Positions 23,824 through 32,874 of a stretch of 64,000 nt of DNA are shown in pieces. The stretch comes from Haloechinothrix sp033042135 (lineage in GTDB: Bacteria; Actinomycetota; Actinomycetes; Mycobacteriales; Pseudonocardiaceae). The notes under the pieces are model-generated. The model saw nothing but the letters and a program-made list of their open reading frames with translations. It searched no databases and was not told the origin of the DNA. The stretch lies in assembly GCF_033042135.1 (NCBI RefSeq), contig NZ_WBXM01000011.1, forward strand, positions 78,544-142,543, given 5' to 3'. A program made the position numbers and the translations under genes. The stretch's first letter is position 1. Each line of letters begins with the position of its first letter.

Positions 23824-24795
23824 ATGGAACTGCGCGCACTCGGCGGATCGGGCCTGCGGGTGTCCAGGATGGCGCTGGGCACGATGACATGGGGCGGCGA
23901 GACCGATGCCGAGGAGGCTGCGGATCAGCTCGTGGCCTTCCGCGAAGCGGGCGGCACCCTGGTGGACACCGCCGACGTCTACAACGACGGTGCCTGCGAG
24001 GAGATGCTGGGGACGTTGCTGCGCGACGTGGTGCCGCGAGAGGAGATCGTGCTGGCGACCAAGGCCGTGGCCAGGCGCAGCGAAGGGCCGTTCGGCGGCG
24101 GTGCCTCGCGGGGAGCGTTGCTTACCGCGCTGGAGGGGTCGCTGCGCAGGCTGGGAACCGACCACATCGACCTGTGGCAGCTGCACGCCTGGGATGGCTC
24201 GGTGCCGGTCGAGGAGACTCTCGGCGCGGTGGATACCGCCCTGTCGTCGGGGAAGGTGCGCTATGTCGGGGTGTCCAACTACACCGGCTGGCAACTGGCC
24301 ACCGCCGCGCAGCGGCAGCGCACGGCCGGGCAGGCGAACCCGATCGTGTCCACGCAGGTCGAGTACTCGCTGCTGGAGCGCGGGGTGGAGCGGGAGGTCA
24401 TCGCCGCGGCCGAGCACCACGGCATCGGGGTTCTGCCGTGGGCACCGCTCGGTAGGGGCGTGCTGACGGGCAAGTACCGGTCCGGCACGCCTTCGGACTC
24501 GCGCGGTGCATCCTCCCGATACGCGGCCTACGTGGAGCATCACCGCACCGAGCGGGCAGCGCGGGTGGTGCAGGCGGTGAGCACCGCGGCCGACGGGCTC
24601 GGGACCTCGCCACTGGCGGTCGCGCTCGCGTGGGTACGTGACCGCCCACAGGTCGTCGCCCCCGTGGTGGGCGCCCGCGACACCGGCCAGCTGCACGGCT
24701 CGCTGCGCGCCGAGGAGATCGTCCTGCCCCCCGAGATCACCTCGGCGCTCGACGACATCAGCGCGATCGACTTCGGCTACCCGGAACGCTACTGA
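23824..24795 (+). CDS. Aldo/keto reductase
   Basis: 323 residues, an NADPH-dependent TIM barrel. The start LGGSGLRVSRMALGTMTWGG is followed by LVDTADVYNDGACEEML (catalytic Asp and Tyr), VLATKAV (Lys), HIDLWQLHAWDGSVP (His) and VGVSNYTGWQL. The C-terminal cofactor site includes VVGARDTGQLHGSL. The substrate is unknown. TACGAT at 23811-23816 predicts transcription from 23823, one base before ATG. Confidence 0.93.
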   Translation: MELRALGGSGLRVSRMALGTMTWGGETDAEEAADQLVAFREAGGTLVDTADVYNDGACEEMLGTLLRDVVPREEIVLATKAVARRSEGPFGGGASRGALLTALEGSLRRLGTDHIDLWQLHAWDGSVPVEETLGAVDTALSSGKVRYVGVSNYTGWQLATAAQRQRTAGQANPIVSTQVEYSLLERGVEREVIAAAEHHGIGVLPWAPLGRGVLTGKYRSGTPSDSRGASSRYAAYVEHHRTERAARVVQAVSTAADGLGTSPLAVALAWVRDRPQVVAPVVGARDTGQLHGSLRAEEIVLPPEITSALDDISAIDFGYPERY

Positions 24796-24843
24796 GCAGC
24801 ACCTGCTCGCAGGCTTCGTATGCCCGTACGAGATGCTGGGGAC

Positions 24844-25941
24844 GTGCACATCACGGTCCGATCGGGGGTTCGGCGACGCCCGTACGGCAGTACCGTCGCG
24901 GCGGTACTCGCCAGCGCGGCGCTGCTCGCAGGCTGTGGCGTTCTCGAGGGTTCCGGCGACGAGCTGCAGGTGGTGGAGGACCCGGAACCGGCGACGGCCC
25001 CGCCGTCACCGGAACGAACCGCCACACCGCAGGGAACGGTGATCGGTGACATCGGTGCCGAGCTCACCGACACCGCGGCCGCGGACGTCACGGCGCTGGC
25101 GGTCGAGGCGAGCACCCGAAGCCTCGTTGTCGCGGTGACCGATTCGTCCGACGGTGACGACGCCGGCGATACCGGGGCCGCCGTCCTGTTCTCCCCGCTG
25201 GACGATCCCACCGCTGTCCACGCCGAGATCCCGGTTCCCGGTGCGGTCGAGCAGCTCGTGCCGGACAACGGTTCGGTCGTGGCGACGCTGCCGGGCGAGG
25301 ACGAGCTCATCCACCTGTCACCCGAGCAGGGCATCGTCGGGCGTACCGACGTGACCGGGTCGCCTGCGGGGGTGACCGGCGGTGCCGACACCCGGCTGGT
25401 CGCCGTTCGCGAACGCGCCGAGGTGGACGTGCTCGAGCACGAGCAGCGCAGTGCCAGCATCGGCGACGGGCTCTCCAGCGCCGACAGGGTCCTGCTCGCC
25501 GGGGACACTCCGATCGTGCTCGACCGCGTACGCAGTGCCGTCTTCCAGGTGAATCTCGATGACGGGGACATTGGACCCGGCCTGCGGGCGGGACAGGGAG
25601 CCACCCATGCCGTGGCCGACCGGTTCGGACGTGTCCTGGTCACCGACACGCGTACCGACGGCCTGCTGGCGTTCGACGCCGAACCGCTCATGCTGGTGCA
25701 GCGCTACCCGGTGCACGGCGGTATCTACGCGATCGCCTACGATGCCGAACGCGACATCGCCTGGGTCACTCTCACCGAACGCAACGAGGTCGTCGGGTTC
25801 GATGTGGCAGGCGGCGAACCCGACGAGATCCATCGCTTCGATTCGGTACGCCAGCCGAATTCGGTTACCGTCGACGAGCAGGACGGTCGAGTGGTCGTCG
25901 GGTCGGCGGCCGGCGAAGGGATCCAGGTGATCGAGCCATGA
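24844..25941 (+). CDS. Putative lipoprotein with beta-propeller repeats
   Basis: 365 residues. GTG 24844 places a short basic n-region before VAAVLASAALLAGCGV, a lipobox with Cys at LAGC. The rest is a series of about 45-residue beta repeats typical of YncE/SMP-30-like propellers (for example YPVHGGIYAIAYDAERDIAW, VTLTERNEVVGFDVAGG, PNSVTVDEQDGRVVVG). It is probably an extracytoplasmic protein anchored to the membrane. The stop overlaps the start of the DUF5703 gene as ATGA. A start at 24820 is possible but would lengthen the n-region. Confidence 0.8.
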   Translation: MHITVRSGVRRRPYGSTVAAVLASAALLAGCGVLEGSGDELQVVEDPEPATAPPSPERTATPQGTVIGDIGAELTDTAAADVTALAVEASTRSLVVAVTDSSDGDDAGDTGAAVLFSPLDDPTAVHAEIPVPGAVEQLVPDNGSVVATLPGEDELIHLSPEQGIVGRTDVTGSPAGVTGGADTRLVAVRERAEVDVLEHEQRSASIGDGLSSADRVLLAGDTPIVLDRVRSAVFQVNLDDGDIGPGLRAGQGATHAVADRFGRVLVTDTRTDGLLAFDAEPLMLVQRYPVHGGIYAIAYDAERDIAWVTLTERNEVVGFDVAGGEPDEIHRFDSVRQPNSVTVDEQDGRVVVGSAAGEGIQVIEP

Positions 25942-26189
25942 GCGAGGCGGCGCGAGACGAATCGGACAGCGACGAAACCTCCCACAGCGAGGGGCGCTGG
26001 GAGTACCAGAAGCTCCGGCTCCCGCCAGGCGTGTCACGGCCCGCCGCGATGACGCAGCTGTCCATCCATGCGGAGTATTCCGGTTGGGAGCTGTCGACGG
26101 TGCGGCTGTACGCCGACGGCAGCAGGAGGGTCTGGCTCCGGCGCCGGTACCAACCTGCGCTGTGTGCCCTATCGGGGGTGGTCTCCTAG
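25938..26189 (+). CDS. DUF5703 family protein
   Basis: 83 residues. The acidic N-terminal tail is followed by RWEYQKLRLPPGVSR and AEYSGWELSTVRLYADGSRR and VWLRRRY, the whole of the DUF5703 domain. It is translationally coupled to the lipoprotein gene, a pairing seen across actinomycetes. It overlaps the end of the convergent hydrolase gene by 21 nt. Function is unknown. Confidence 0.88.
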   Translation: MSEAARDESDSDETSHSEGRWEYQKLRLPPGVSRPAAMTQLSIHAEYSGWELSTVRLYADGSRRVWLRRRYQPALCALSGVVS

Positions 26190-27131
26190 CAGCCGGTGCG
26201 CCTCGTGCGCCAACCCGACCAGGCGCGGGATCAGCTGCGCAGGTGCTTCCAACGGGAGCATGTGACCCGCGCCCGGGATGACGACGAGGTCGTCGGCACG
26301 CTCATCGCCGAGCAGCGTGCGCGCCTGCTCCGGTGCCACCAGCCGGTCCCGGTCGCCGATCACCCCGATCACATGTGTGTCAGCCGGTGCGGTGAGCGTG
26401 GCACGGCGGATGTAGGCATCCAGCCCTGGACGGAACAGCGCCATGGTGTCCGGCCAGTGCGCGCGGATCATGTGCAGGGTCAGCAACACATCATCGTGCG
26501 CGGGGTCGTCACCGAACATCGACCAGCGCATGGCCGTGGTCGCCGCCTTGTGCCCTCGGTCGGTGACCAGATCCACCAGCCGCGACCCCACCACGGCTTC
26601 CAGGTCCTGCACGATCTTACTGAGCAGGTTCGGTGGGGTACGTGAACCCTCGACCGCCATGCCGGTGGCTGCTCGAGCCTCGCCCGCGACGTCGCTGGTA
26701 CCGGTAGCCAGCAGCATGACCCCCGGCACCAGTGGAGGCCGGGATGTGCCGGTAACGCCAAACAGAGCGGGATGCCGCTCGGCGAGCGCCACCGCGGCCA
26801 GCCCGCCCATACCGTGTCCTGCCACGATCACGCAGGCGTCACGCGGCAGCCCGGTGACCAGGCCGGTGACCAGCTCTGCCAGATCGTCACCGAGCTGCTC
26901 CACGGTGGCGTCGCGCCGCGTCGCGCCGGTCGACCTGCCGTGCCCACGGAGATCGCAGGCGACCACCCGGACCGGCCGTTCTGTCGCACCAGCCAGCTCC
27001 GCAGCGATCGGCTGCCAGCTGCGATGGTCGAGCGCATAGGCGTGCACCAGCAGCACCGTGACCGGTGCCTCGCTGTCACCGTGGGTCACCAGGTGCAGGA
27101 CCGTCCCGTCGGACAGCGTGAACGCCGACAT
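26169..27131 (-). CDS. Alpha/beta hydrolase
   Basis: 320 residues. The oxyanion strand is VLLVHAYALDHRSW. The nucleophile elbow reads VIVAGHGMGGLAAV, where the usual Ser is replaced by His in GHGMG, so classical Ser-hydrolase chemistry is doubtful or altered. The late His is in IPGAGHMLPLEAP and the acid in VIGDRDRLVAPEQ. The ATG shares one base with the upstream peptidase stop (TGATG), so the two are coupled. Confidence 0.85.
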   Translation of the reverse strand: MSAFTLSDGTVLHLVTHGDSEAPVTVLLVHAYALDHRSWQPIAAELAGATERPVRVVACDLRGHGRSTGATRRDATVEQLGDDLAELVTGLVTGLPRDACVIVAGHGMGGLAAVALAERHPALFGVTGTSRPPLVPGVMLLATGTSDVAGEARAATGMAVEGSRTPPNLLSKIVQDLEAVVGSRLVDLVTDRGHKAATTAMRWSMFGDDPAHDDVLLTLHMIRAHWPDTMALFRPGLDAYIRRATLTAPADTHVIGVIGDRDRLVAPEQARTLLGDERADDLVVIPGAGHMLPLEAPAQLIPRLVGLAHEAHRLLGDHPR

Positions 27132-28453
27132 CAGCAACTGCGCAGGAACCGGTCGAGGACGCGCGTGCCGAAGTGGATCGCCTCGACGGGGACGCGCTCG
27201 TCCACGCCATGGAACAGGGCGGAGAAGTCCAGGTCCGGCGGCAGACGTAGCGGTGAGAAGCCGAAGCTGCGGATACCCAGCTTGGCGAACGCCTTGGCGT
27301 CGGTTCCGCCGGAGAGCATGTAGGGCAGCGTGTGCGCCTCGGGGTCCTCGGCGAGCACCGCGGCGGTCATCGCGTCGACAAGCGCACCGTCGAAGGTGGT
27401 CTCCACCGGTGGTAGTTCCATCCACTCCCGCTCGACGTCCGGACCGAGGATCTCGTCGAGTTCAGCGTTGAACGCGGCCATACGGCCGGGAAGGATGCGA
27501 CAGTCCACCGAGGCCTCTGCCACCGAGGGGATGACGTTGGCCTTGTAACCCGCCTCCAACATGGTCGGGTTCGCGGTGTCACGTAGTGTCGCGCCGATCA
27601 TCCGGGAGATCGTGCCCAGCTTGGCGACCGCGCCGTCCAGGTCGTCCTCGGGGAACTCCCAGCCAGTCAGCTCACTGACCCCGCCGAGGAACTCACGCAC
27701 CGAGTCGGTGAGCACCAGCGGGAAGCGGTGGTTGCCCAGCCGAGCCACGGCGTCGGCCAGCTTGGTGACGGCGTTGTCGTGGTGGACCATCGAGCCGTGC
27801 CCCGCGGTTCCCCTGACCCGCAGCTTCATCCACCGGATGCCCTTCTCCGCGGTTTCGATGAGGTAGGCCCGGACGTTGTCGCCGAAGGTCACCGAGAATC
27901 CACCCACCTCGCCGATCGCCTCGGTCGCGCCCTCGAAGAGCTCTGGATGGTGATCCACCAGCCATTGCGCACCGTAGCTACCGCCCGCTTCCTCATCGGC
28001 GACGAACGCGAAGATCACATCGCGCGGCGGCACGATGCCGTTGAGCTTGTAGTACCGCGCCAGGGCGAGCATCATGCCGAGCATGTCCTTCATGTCGACC
28101 GCTCCCCTGCCCCACACGTAGCCATCGCGGATCGCACCCGAGAACGGGTGCAGCGACCATTCGGTCGGGTCCGCGGGCACCACGTCGAGGTGGCCGTGCA
28201 CCAGTAGCGCCGGACGGCTCGGGTCGGCACCGGACAACCGGGTGATCACGTTGTGACGGTCGACAGCGCCGGATTCGATATAGCTGATCTCGTAGCCCGC
28301 TTCGGTGAGCTTGCGCGCGACGTACTCGGCCGCGACTCGCTCGCCGACCACCGTGTCGGGATCGCCGGTGTTGGTGGTGTCGATCTGGATCAGCTCGCTG
28401 GTCAACGTGACCGCTTCCGCGGCCGCGTCGTCGAGGGTCAACAGCTCGGTCAC
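27131..28453 (-). CDS. M20 family metallopeptidase (dipeptidase/deacylase type)
   Basis: 440 residues. The dinuclear zinc motifs are VHGHLDVVPAD, GRGAVDMKDMLG (bridging Asp), FAFVADEEAGG (catalytic Glu plus ligand) and the late FHGVDERVPVEAIHFG. The dimerisation domain contains KLRVRGTAGHGSM. Members cleave dipeptides or N-acyl amino acids in the cytoplasm. The probable start is GTG 28453. The gene heads a two-gene operon with the alpha/beta hydrolase. Confidence 0.93.
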   Translation of the reverse strand: MTELLTLDDAAAEAVTLTSELIQIDTTNTGDPDTVVGERVAAEYVARKLTEAGYEISYIESGAVDRHNVITRLSGADPSRPALLVHGHLDVVPADPTEWSLHPFSGAIRDGYVWGRGAVDMKDMLGMMLALARYYKLNGIVPPRDVIFAFVADEEAGGSYGAQWLVDHHPELFEGATEAIGEVGGFSVTFGDNVRAYLIETAEKGIRWMKLRVRGTAGHGSMVHHDNAVTKLADAVARLGNHRFPLVLTDSVREFLGGVSELTGWEFPEDDLDGAVAKLGTISRMIGATLRDTANPTMLEAGYKANVIPSVAEASVDCRILPGRMAAFNAELDEILGPDVEREWMELPPVETTFDGALVDAMTAAVLAEDPEAHTLPYMLSGGTDAKAFAKLGIRSFGFSPLRLPPDLDFSALFHGVDERVPVEAIHFGTRVLDRFLRSC

Positions 28454-28638
28454 GGGTCATTCCTATCATCGCTCGCCCCGCCGTGCGCGGGTCCGGACGC
28501 CCGCGAGCCCCTGGCGTCGCCGGGTGGGTAGTACTGGCGGGGTACGGTGACGTTACCCGCGGCACGGTCAGAGCGGTGGAGCGGACCGACCCCGTGTGTC
28601 ACGCCGCGTCGCGATCAGCTACGCTATCGGGGCAGCAC

Positions 28639-28722
28639 GTCGGAGTGGCGGAATGGCAGACGCGCTAGCTTGAGGTGCTAGTGCCCGTAAAGGGCGTGGG
28701 GGTTCAAGTCCCCCCTCCGACA
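28639..28722 (+). tRNA. tRNA-Leu (anticodon GAG)
   Basis: The acceptor arms GTCGGAG (28639-28645) and CTCCGAC (28715-28721) pair fully, with discriminator A at 28722. The anticodon stem CTAGC/GCTAG holds the loop TTGAGGT, giving anticodon GAG. A long class II variable arm and a GGGGG-TTCAAGT-CCCCC T arm confirm Leu. The CCA end is not encoded. Confidence 0.96.
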
Positions 28723-28728
28723 CAGGTG

Positions 28729-28764
28729 ACGGCGGTGCGATCCGGGGCAGGGTCGCACCGCCGT
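28729..28764 (+). terminator. tRNA-Leu terminator hairpin
   Basis: ACGGCGGTGCGA and TCGCACCGCCGT form 12-bp perfect arms with a 12-nt loop, followed by CGTTTCT, 6 nt after the tRNA. Confidence 0.85.
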
Positions 28765-28828
28765 CGTTTCTCGTGGCACGGCCCGGTTTCGTGTGTCGCA
28801 CCCGACCGGTTCGCCGGGATCTCCGTCG

Positions 28829-29965
28829 CTACTCGGGCAACACGCGCAGGAAGGGGCCACCACGGGCTTTCGGTTCGAACCATGTCGACTTCGGCGGCAT
28901 CACCATGCCTGCGTCGGCGACCGTTCTGACCTGCTCCACAGTGGGTGGGTGCAGCAGGAAACCGATCTCACCGCGTTCGGCACAGCGGCGCGCGACGGAT
29001 TCCGCGTCATCCGTTCCCGCCACGGGCGTGACTCTCGGGTCGGCGGCGACCTCCCCGGTGCCGAAAACCGGCCGGAGAACGCACTCGTCGAGCCGCACCG
29101 CGTCGAGGTTCGCGCGCGGGTCCGGCGGCACGGTGCTGACCCGCAGCCCCGCCCGGAACCAGCGTCCCCCGAGGTGGATGCCGACCGTTCCCGGCGCGGG
29201 CAAGGCCTGCTCGGCGTGGGCGCACTCGGCGAGCCAGGCGATGCCCGCGCACCCGGTCAGTGCGTCAAGCAGCTCGTCCACTGTCAGCCCATTGGGCGGG
29301 CTGACGCAGCGGTGGTAGCCGATCACCCGCATGTCGGCAGCGTCGAACAACGCCCCAAGCACGTAGTGGTCCGCGTTGCCGTTGCGGTGGGCGTACCGTG
29401 CGGCGGCGGCCATGCGGTGGTGACCGTCGGCAATGTAGAAGGCTGATACCGCGGCCAGCTCCTCGTCCAGTTGCCGGACCAGCTCCGGCTCGTCGACCAG
29501 CCAGGCACGCTGGGTGAGACCTGCGGCCTCGGTCAGTTCCAGATCAGCGCAGCGCGCGGTCACCGAGCGCAGCAGCTCGCGGATTCCGTCGCCGGTCTCC
29601 GCCATGAGCGTGACGGGCACCAGCTCCGCACCGAGCTCGGCCAGCTTGCTCGCCAGCTCCTGCTCCTTACCGATAGCGGTCGCCTCGTGTGGCCGTATCT
29701 TCCCCCGCAGGTACGCCTCGGCCGCTACCTCGGCGACCACGGCCGTGCCCCGGTGCTCCGGGGTTTCCAGTTGGTACGCGACGTAGCTGGGCTCCGGGAC
29801 GCGGACGAACGTGCGGTCGTGCAACGCGCGCAATACACCGGCGCGGTCGGCCACAGCATTGGGATCCCGCGCGGCACGCGGGTCGAGCAGGTGCACCCGG
29901 GGAGGTCGCACGACCGTGCCGCCCACCGAGCGGGAGGGTGCGTAGCGAGTGGCCGCCCCGGTCAT
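28829..29965 (-). CDS. DUF1015 family protein
   Basis: 378 residues. The characteristic core reads FYIADGHHRMAAAARYA, preceded by an N-terminal region with LLDPRAARDPNAVADRAG and VRVPEPSYVAYQL and followed by LGALFDAADMRVIGYHRCV. The GHHR motif suggests a metal or phosphate site. DUF1015 genes often sit beside hydroxyacid dehydrogenases. ATG 29965 overlaps the upstream stop as ATGA. The reaction is unknown; a role in serine or phospho-hydroxyacid metabolism is suggested by context only. Confidence 0.9.
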   Translation of the reverse strand: MTGAATRYAPSRSVGGTVVRPPRVHLLDPRAARDPNAVADRAGVLRALHDRTFVRVPEPSYVAYQLETPEHRGTAVVAEVAAEAYLRGKIRPHEATAIGKEQELASKLAELGAELVPVTLMAETGDGIRELLRSVTARCADLELTEAAGLTQRAWLVDEPELVRQLDEELAAVSAFYIADGHHRMAAAARYAHRNGNADHYVLGALFDAADMRVIGYHRCVSPPNGLTVDELLDALTGCAGIAWLAECAHAEQALPAPGTVGIHLGGRWFRAGLRVSTVPPDPRANLDAVRLDECVLRPVFGTGEVAADPRVTPVAGTDDAESVARRCAERGEIGFLLHPPTVEQVRTVADAGMVMPPKSTWFEPKARGGPFLRVLPE

Positions 29966-30975
29966 GACGCCGCCATGGCATACCGCGGGCGGGTACCGGC
30001 CGGACCGGTCACCTCGGGATTCACGCAGTGCGGCACGGTGCCGTGCGCGATGGTGTCGAGCATGGTGACCACCTCCGCGGCGATGGCGTGCTGTGCCTGC
30101 TCGGTCGAGGCTCCGATGTGGTGCGTGCCGTAGACGTGAGGATGCCGCGCCAGCCGCGAGTCGATGGTGCCCGTCGTGCCCTGCGGCTCTCCGGCGAACA
30201 CGTCGAGGCCTGCCCGCACGCCCTTGGCGTCCATGGCCTCCAGCAAGGCATCCTCGTCGATCAGCTCGCCCCGTGCGGTGTTGAGGATGATCGTGCCCGG
30301 CCGCACGCGCGCGAGCAGCTCGCGATCGATCATCCCCCGCGTCCGAGGGGTCGCGGGAACGTGCAACGACAGCACGTCGCAGCGTTCGGCCAGCGACGCC
30401 AGGTCCGGCTCGAGGTCGATACCGATGGCGTCGATGCGCTCCCGTGCGTGGGCGGGCCGATCCGAACTGGCGATGCCGTGCACCTGTGCCCCGAACGCCG
30501 CGGCGCGTTCGGCGAACGCGAGACCGATCTGGCCGAGGCCGACCACGCCGATGTCGCGCCCTTTGATGCCGGTCGCCTGCGCGTACCACTTCTTGTTCCA
30601 GTGACCGTGGCGCAGCTCTGCCACGGCGTCGGGGATGCGCCGATCCAGTGCCAGCAGCAGCCCGAACGCCAGCTCGGCCACTGCCTCCGCGTTGCGCCCG
30701 GGCACGTTGCACACAGGGATACCGGCACCGGTCGCTGCCCGGCAGTCGATGGTGTTCGTTCCCGCTCCCGCACGGATGATCACACCCAGCGTCCCAGCCG
30801 CCTCGATCGCCGCGGCATCGACCGCCGTGCTCCGCACGATCAGCGCGTCGACCTCGCCGAGATGCTCCGGGAGGTCCGCCGTGGTGAGATCCGGCTGGTA
30901 ACGGCAGTCGTACCCACGATCGCCGAGGAGACGACGGTAGGTGTCCGGGAAGGTATCGGCGATGAGTACGCGCAT
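29962..30975 (-). CDS. D-3-phosphoglycerate dehydrogenase-like hydroxyacid dehydrogenase
   Basis: 337 residues, a D-isomer-specific 2-hydroxyacid dehydrogenase without the C-terminal ACT domain of full SerA. Visible features are the N-terminal substrate domain (VRSTAVDAAAIEAAGTLGVI, IRAGAGTNTID), the NAD-binding GVVGLGQIGLAFAERA, the catalytic Arg in LNTARGELID, the Glu in DVFAGEPQG and the His in THHIGASTEQA. It probably oxidises phosphoglycerate or a related acid. It is coupled to the DUF1015 gene and divergent from the alkane hydroxylase operon. Confidence 0.88.
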   Translation of the reverse strand: MRVLIADTFPDTYRRLLGDRGYDCRYQPDLTTADLPEHLGEVDALIVRSTAVDAAAIEAAGTLGVIIRAGAGTNTIDCRAATGAGIPVCNVPGRNAEAVAELAFGLLLALDRRIPDAVAELRHGHWNKKWYAQATGIKGRDIGVVGLGQIGLAFAERAAAFGAQVHGIASSDRPAHARERIDAIGIDLEPDLASLAERCDVLSLHVPATPRTRGMIDRELLARVRPGTIILNTARGELIDEDALLEAMDAKGVRAGLDVFAGEPQGTTGTIDSRLARHPHVYGTHHIGASTEQAQHAIAAEVVTMLDTIAHGTVPHCVNPEVTGPAGTRPRYAMAAS

Positions 30976-31156
30976 CAGCCGCCCCTTTGCGTTCCGAGCG
31001 ACGCTTCCGGCGGAGATCGCGTGGTCTCCGTGCTGGGCACGGTAAGCACGACCTCCTCACCACAGCGTGGCAGCTCGTTGCTTTTTGAGCAACCGTCTCT
31101 TGATACGCAACACAGTGTGCGGCCTCGCAGATGAAAGCTTTACATAATTCGGTTTC

Positions 31157-31185
31157 TTGTCAAGTTAGTTGATTTTAGCTAGCAT
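31157..31185 (+). promoter_or_regulatory. Candidate promoter of the alkane hydroxylase operon
   Basis: TTGTCA (31157-31162) and TAGCAT (31180-31185) are separated by 17 nt in an AT-rich patch, followed 22 nt later by a strong GAGGAGG ribosome site before ATG 31217. No adjacent regulator gene is present. Confidence 0.55.
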
Positions 31186-31216
31186 TCTGTAAACCACGAG
31201 ACGAGGAGGTGAGCGC

Positions 31217-32683
31217 ATGGCGCGCGATACGGGTACGGTTCCCGCCGGGTCCACCGAGCAGTGGCGGGATAGCAAGCGGTACCTGTGGTTGCTCGGACTG
31301 GTCGTGCCTTCCCTGGGGTTCGTCGCGGTCGGGATGCACGCCGCCACCGGGTGGGGAGTGTGGTTGTGGCTCGGACCAATCGTGGTCCTGCTGATCGTGC
31401 CGGTCATCGACCTGGTCGTGGGGCTGGACCGTGCCAACCCGCCGGATGACGCCATCGAGGCGCTGGAGAAGGACCGGTACTACCGGTGGGTCACCTACAC
31501 CTTCCTCCCCCTGCAGTACGCGGTCTTCGTCCTGGCGTTCTGGGTGATCGCCCGCGGTGAGCTGACCGTCGTCGACAAGGTCGGGCTGGCGATCTCGATC
31601 GGCGTCATCGGCGGCATCGGCATCAACACCGCGCACGAGCTGGGTCACAAGAAGGAAAGTCACGAGCGCTGGCTGTCGAAGGTCGCGCTCGCGCAGAGCT
31701 TCTACGGGCACTTCTACATCGAGCACAACCGCGGCCACCACGTGCGTGTCGCGACGCCGGAGGACCCGGCAAGCAGCAGGGTCGGTGAGAGCTTCTACCG
31801 GTTCTGGCCGCGCACCGTGTTCGGCTCCCTGCACAGCGCCTGGGAACTGGAACGCAAGCGGTACGCGCGCCGCGGTCAACACCCGTTCCGGCCCGGCAAC
31901 GACGTGCTCAACGCCTGGTTGATGTCGGCGGCGCTGTGGGGCGCCATGATCGCCTGGCTCGGCGTGGGAATCCTCCCGTATCTACTGATCCAGGCCGTGG
32001 TCGGCTTCTCGCTACTCGAAGTCGTCAACTACATGGAGCATTACGGTATGTTGCGACGCACCGTGGGCCCGCCCGACAAGCGGCGCTACGAGCGGGTCGA
32101 CCCGAGTCACAGCTGGAACTCCAATAACATCGCCACCAACGTGCTGCTGTATCACTTGCAGCGGCACAGCGACCACCATGCCAACCCGACCCGGCGCTAC
32201 CAGGCGCTGCGGGACTTCGAAGAATCACCCGTACTGCCAACCGGCTACGCCGGGATGATCCTGCTGGCGCTCATCCCGCCGCTATGGCGTCGGGTGATGG
32301 ACCCGCGCGTGCTGCGGCACTTCGACGGCGACATCGGGCGTGCCAACATCCAGCCAAGCAAGCGAGCGCGGATCCTCGGGCGCTTCGCGGGTACCCGGCC
32401 TGTCAGCCCGGCGGCTACGGAGACCGGGGCCGATGCCCCGATCGAGGACACAAGGGGGGACGCGACCGCGGGTGGGATGTGCCCAGGCTGCGGCTATGTC
32501 TACGACGAGTCCGTGGGCGATCCCCGCGAGGGATTCCCTGCGGGCACACCGTGGTCGGCCATCCCGGACTCATGGTGCTGCCCGGACTGCGGGGTACGCG
32601 AGAAGGTCGACTTCGTGGCACCGGGGAGAACTGCTCCGTCGTCCATCGCGACGGACCGTCCCGAGCAAGGAGTGAGCGCATGA
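31217..32683 (+). CDS. alkB: Alkane 1-monooxygenase fused to rubredoxin
   Basis: 488 residues. The N-terminal 380 form the membrane di-iron hydroxylase with six TM helices and all four His boxes: HELGH (140-144), EHNRGHH (169-175), NYMEHYG (271-277) and LQRHSDHHAN (314-323). After a linker, residues 420-468 are a complete rubredoxin with CPGC (422-425) and CCPDC (454-458). The enzyme hydroxylates medium- to long-chain n-alkanes at the terminal carbon. Fusion puts the electron donor on the hydroxylase. It overlaps the ferredoxin gene as ATGA. Trp at position 50 and nearby bulky residues may limit chain length; this is not testable here. Confidence 0.96.
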   Translation: MARDTGTVPAGSTEQWRDSKRYLWLLGLVVPSLGFVAVGMHAATGWGVWLWLGPIVVLLIVPVIDLVVGLDRANPPDDAIEALEKDRYYRWVTYTFLPLQYAVFVLAFWVIARGELTVVDKVGLAISIGVIGGIGINTAHELGHKKESHERWLSKVALAQSFYGHFYIEHNRGHHVRVATPEDPASSRVGESFYRFWPRTVFGSLHSAWELERKRYARRGQHPFRPGNDVLNAWLMSAALWGAMIAWLGVGILPYLLIQAVVGFSLLEVVNYMEHYGMLRRTVGPPDKRRYERVDPSHSWNSNNIATNVLLYHLQRHSDHHANPTRRYQALRDFEESPVLPTGYAGMILLALIPPLWRRVMDPRVLRHFDGDIGRANIQPSKRARILGRFAGTRPVSPAATETGADAPIEDTRGDATAGGMCPGCGYVYDESVGDPREGFPAGTPWSAIPDSWCCPDCGVREKVDFVAPGRTAPSSIATDRPEQGVSA

Positions 32684-32874
32684 TGCGGATCGAAGCGGAC
32701 CGGACCAAATGCGAAGGCCTGGGCATGTGCGAGGCCATGGCTCCGGATCATTTCGAGGTGGGTGACGACGGCACCGTGGTCGTGCTCAACGAACAGCCCG
32801 ATGAGGAGCATCGGACCGAGCTGACCGCCGCCGTCGACGCCTGCCCCGTGCTCGCACTGGCGCTGCGGGGGTGA
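32680..32874 (+). CDS. Ferredoxin, probable 3Fe-4S
   Basis: 64 residues. Cys11 and Cys17 in CEGLGMC and Cys55 in ACPVLAL follow the C-x5-C...CP spacing of 3Fe-4S ferredoxins; the central Cys of a 4Fe-4S site is absent. These usually feed actinobacterial P450s or, as the operon suggests here, the alkane hydroxylase. It overlaps alkB (ATGA) and the reductase (GTGA). Confidence 0.9.
   Translation: MMRIEADRTKCEGLGMCEAMAPDHFEVGDDGTVVVLNEQPDEEHRTELTAAVDACPVLALALRG

Noticed and set aside
23728..24849. Minus-strand extension of the histidine phosphatase frame
   Set aside because: It runs antisense through the aldo/keto reductase gene; the phosphatase fold starts at 23727.
28639..28722. tRNA-Leu as the attachment site of the integrase
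   Set aside because: No repeat of the tRNA 3' end was seen near the integrase, which is 18 kb away with core genes between.
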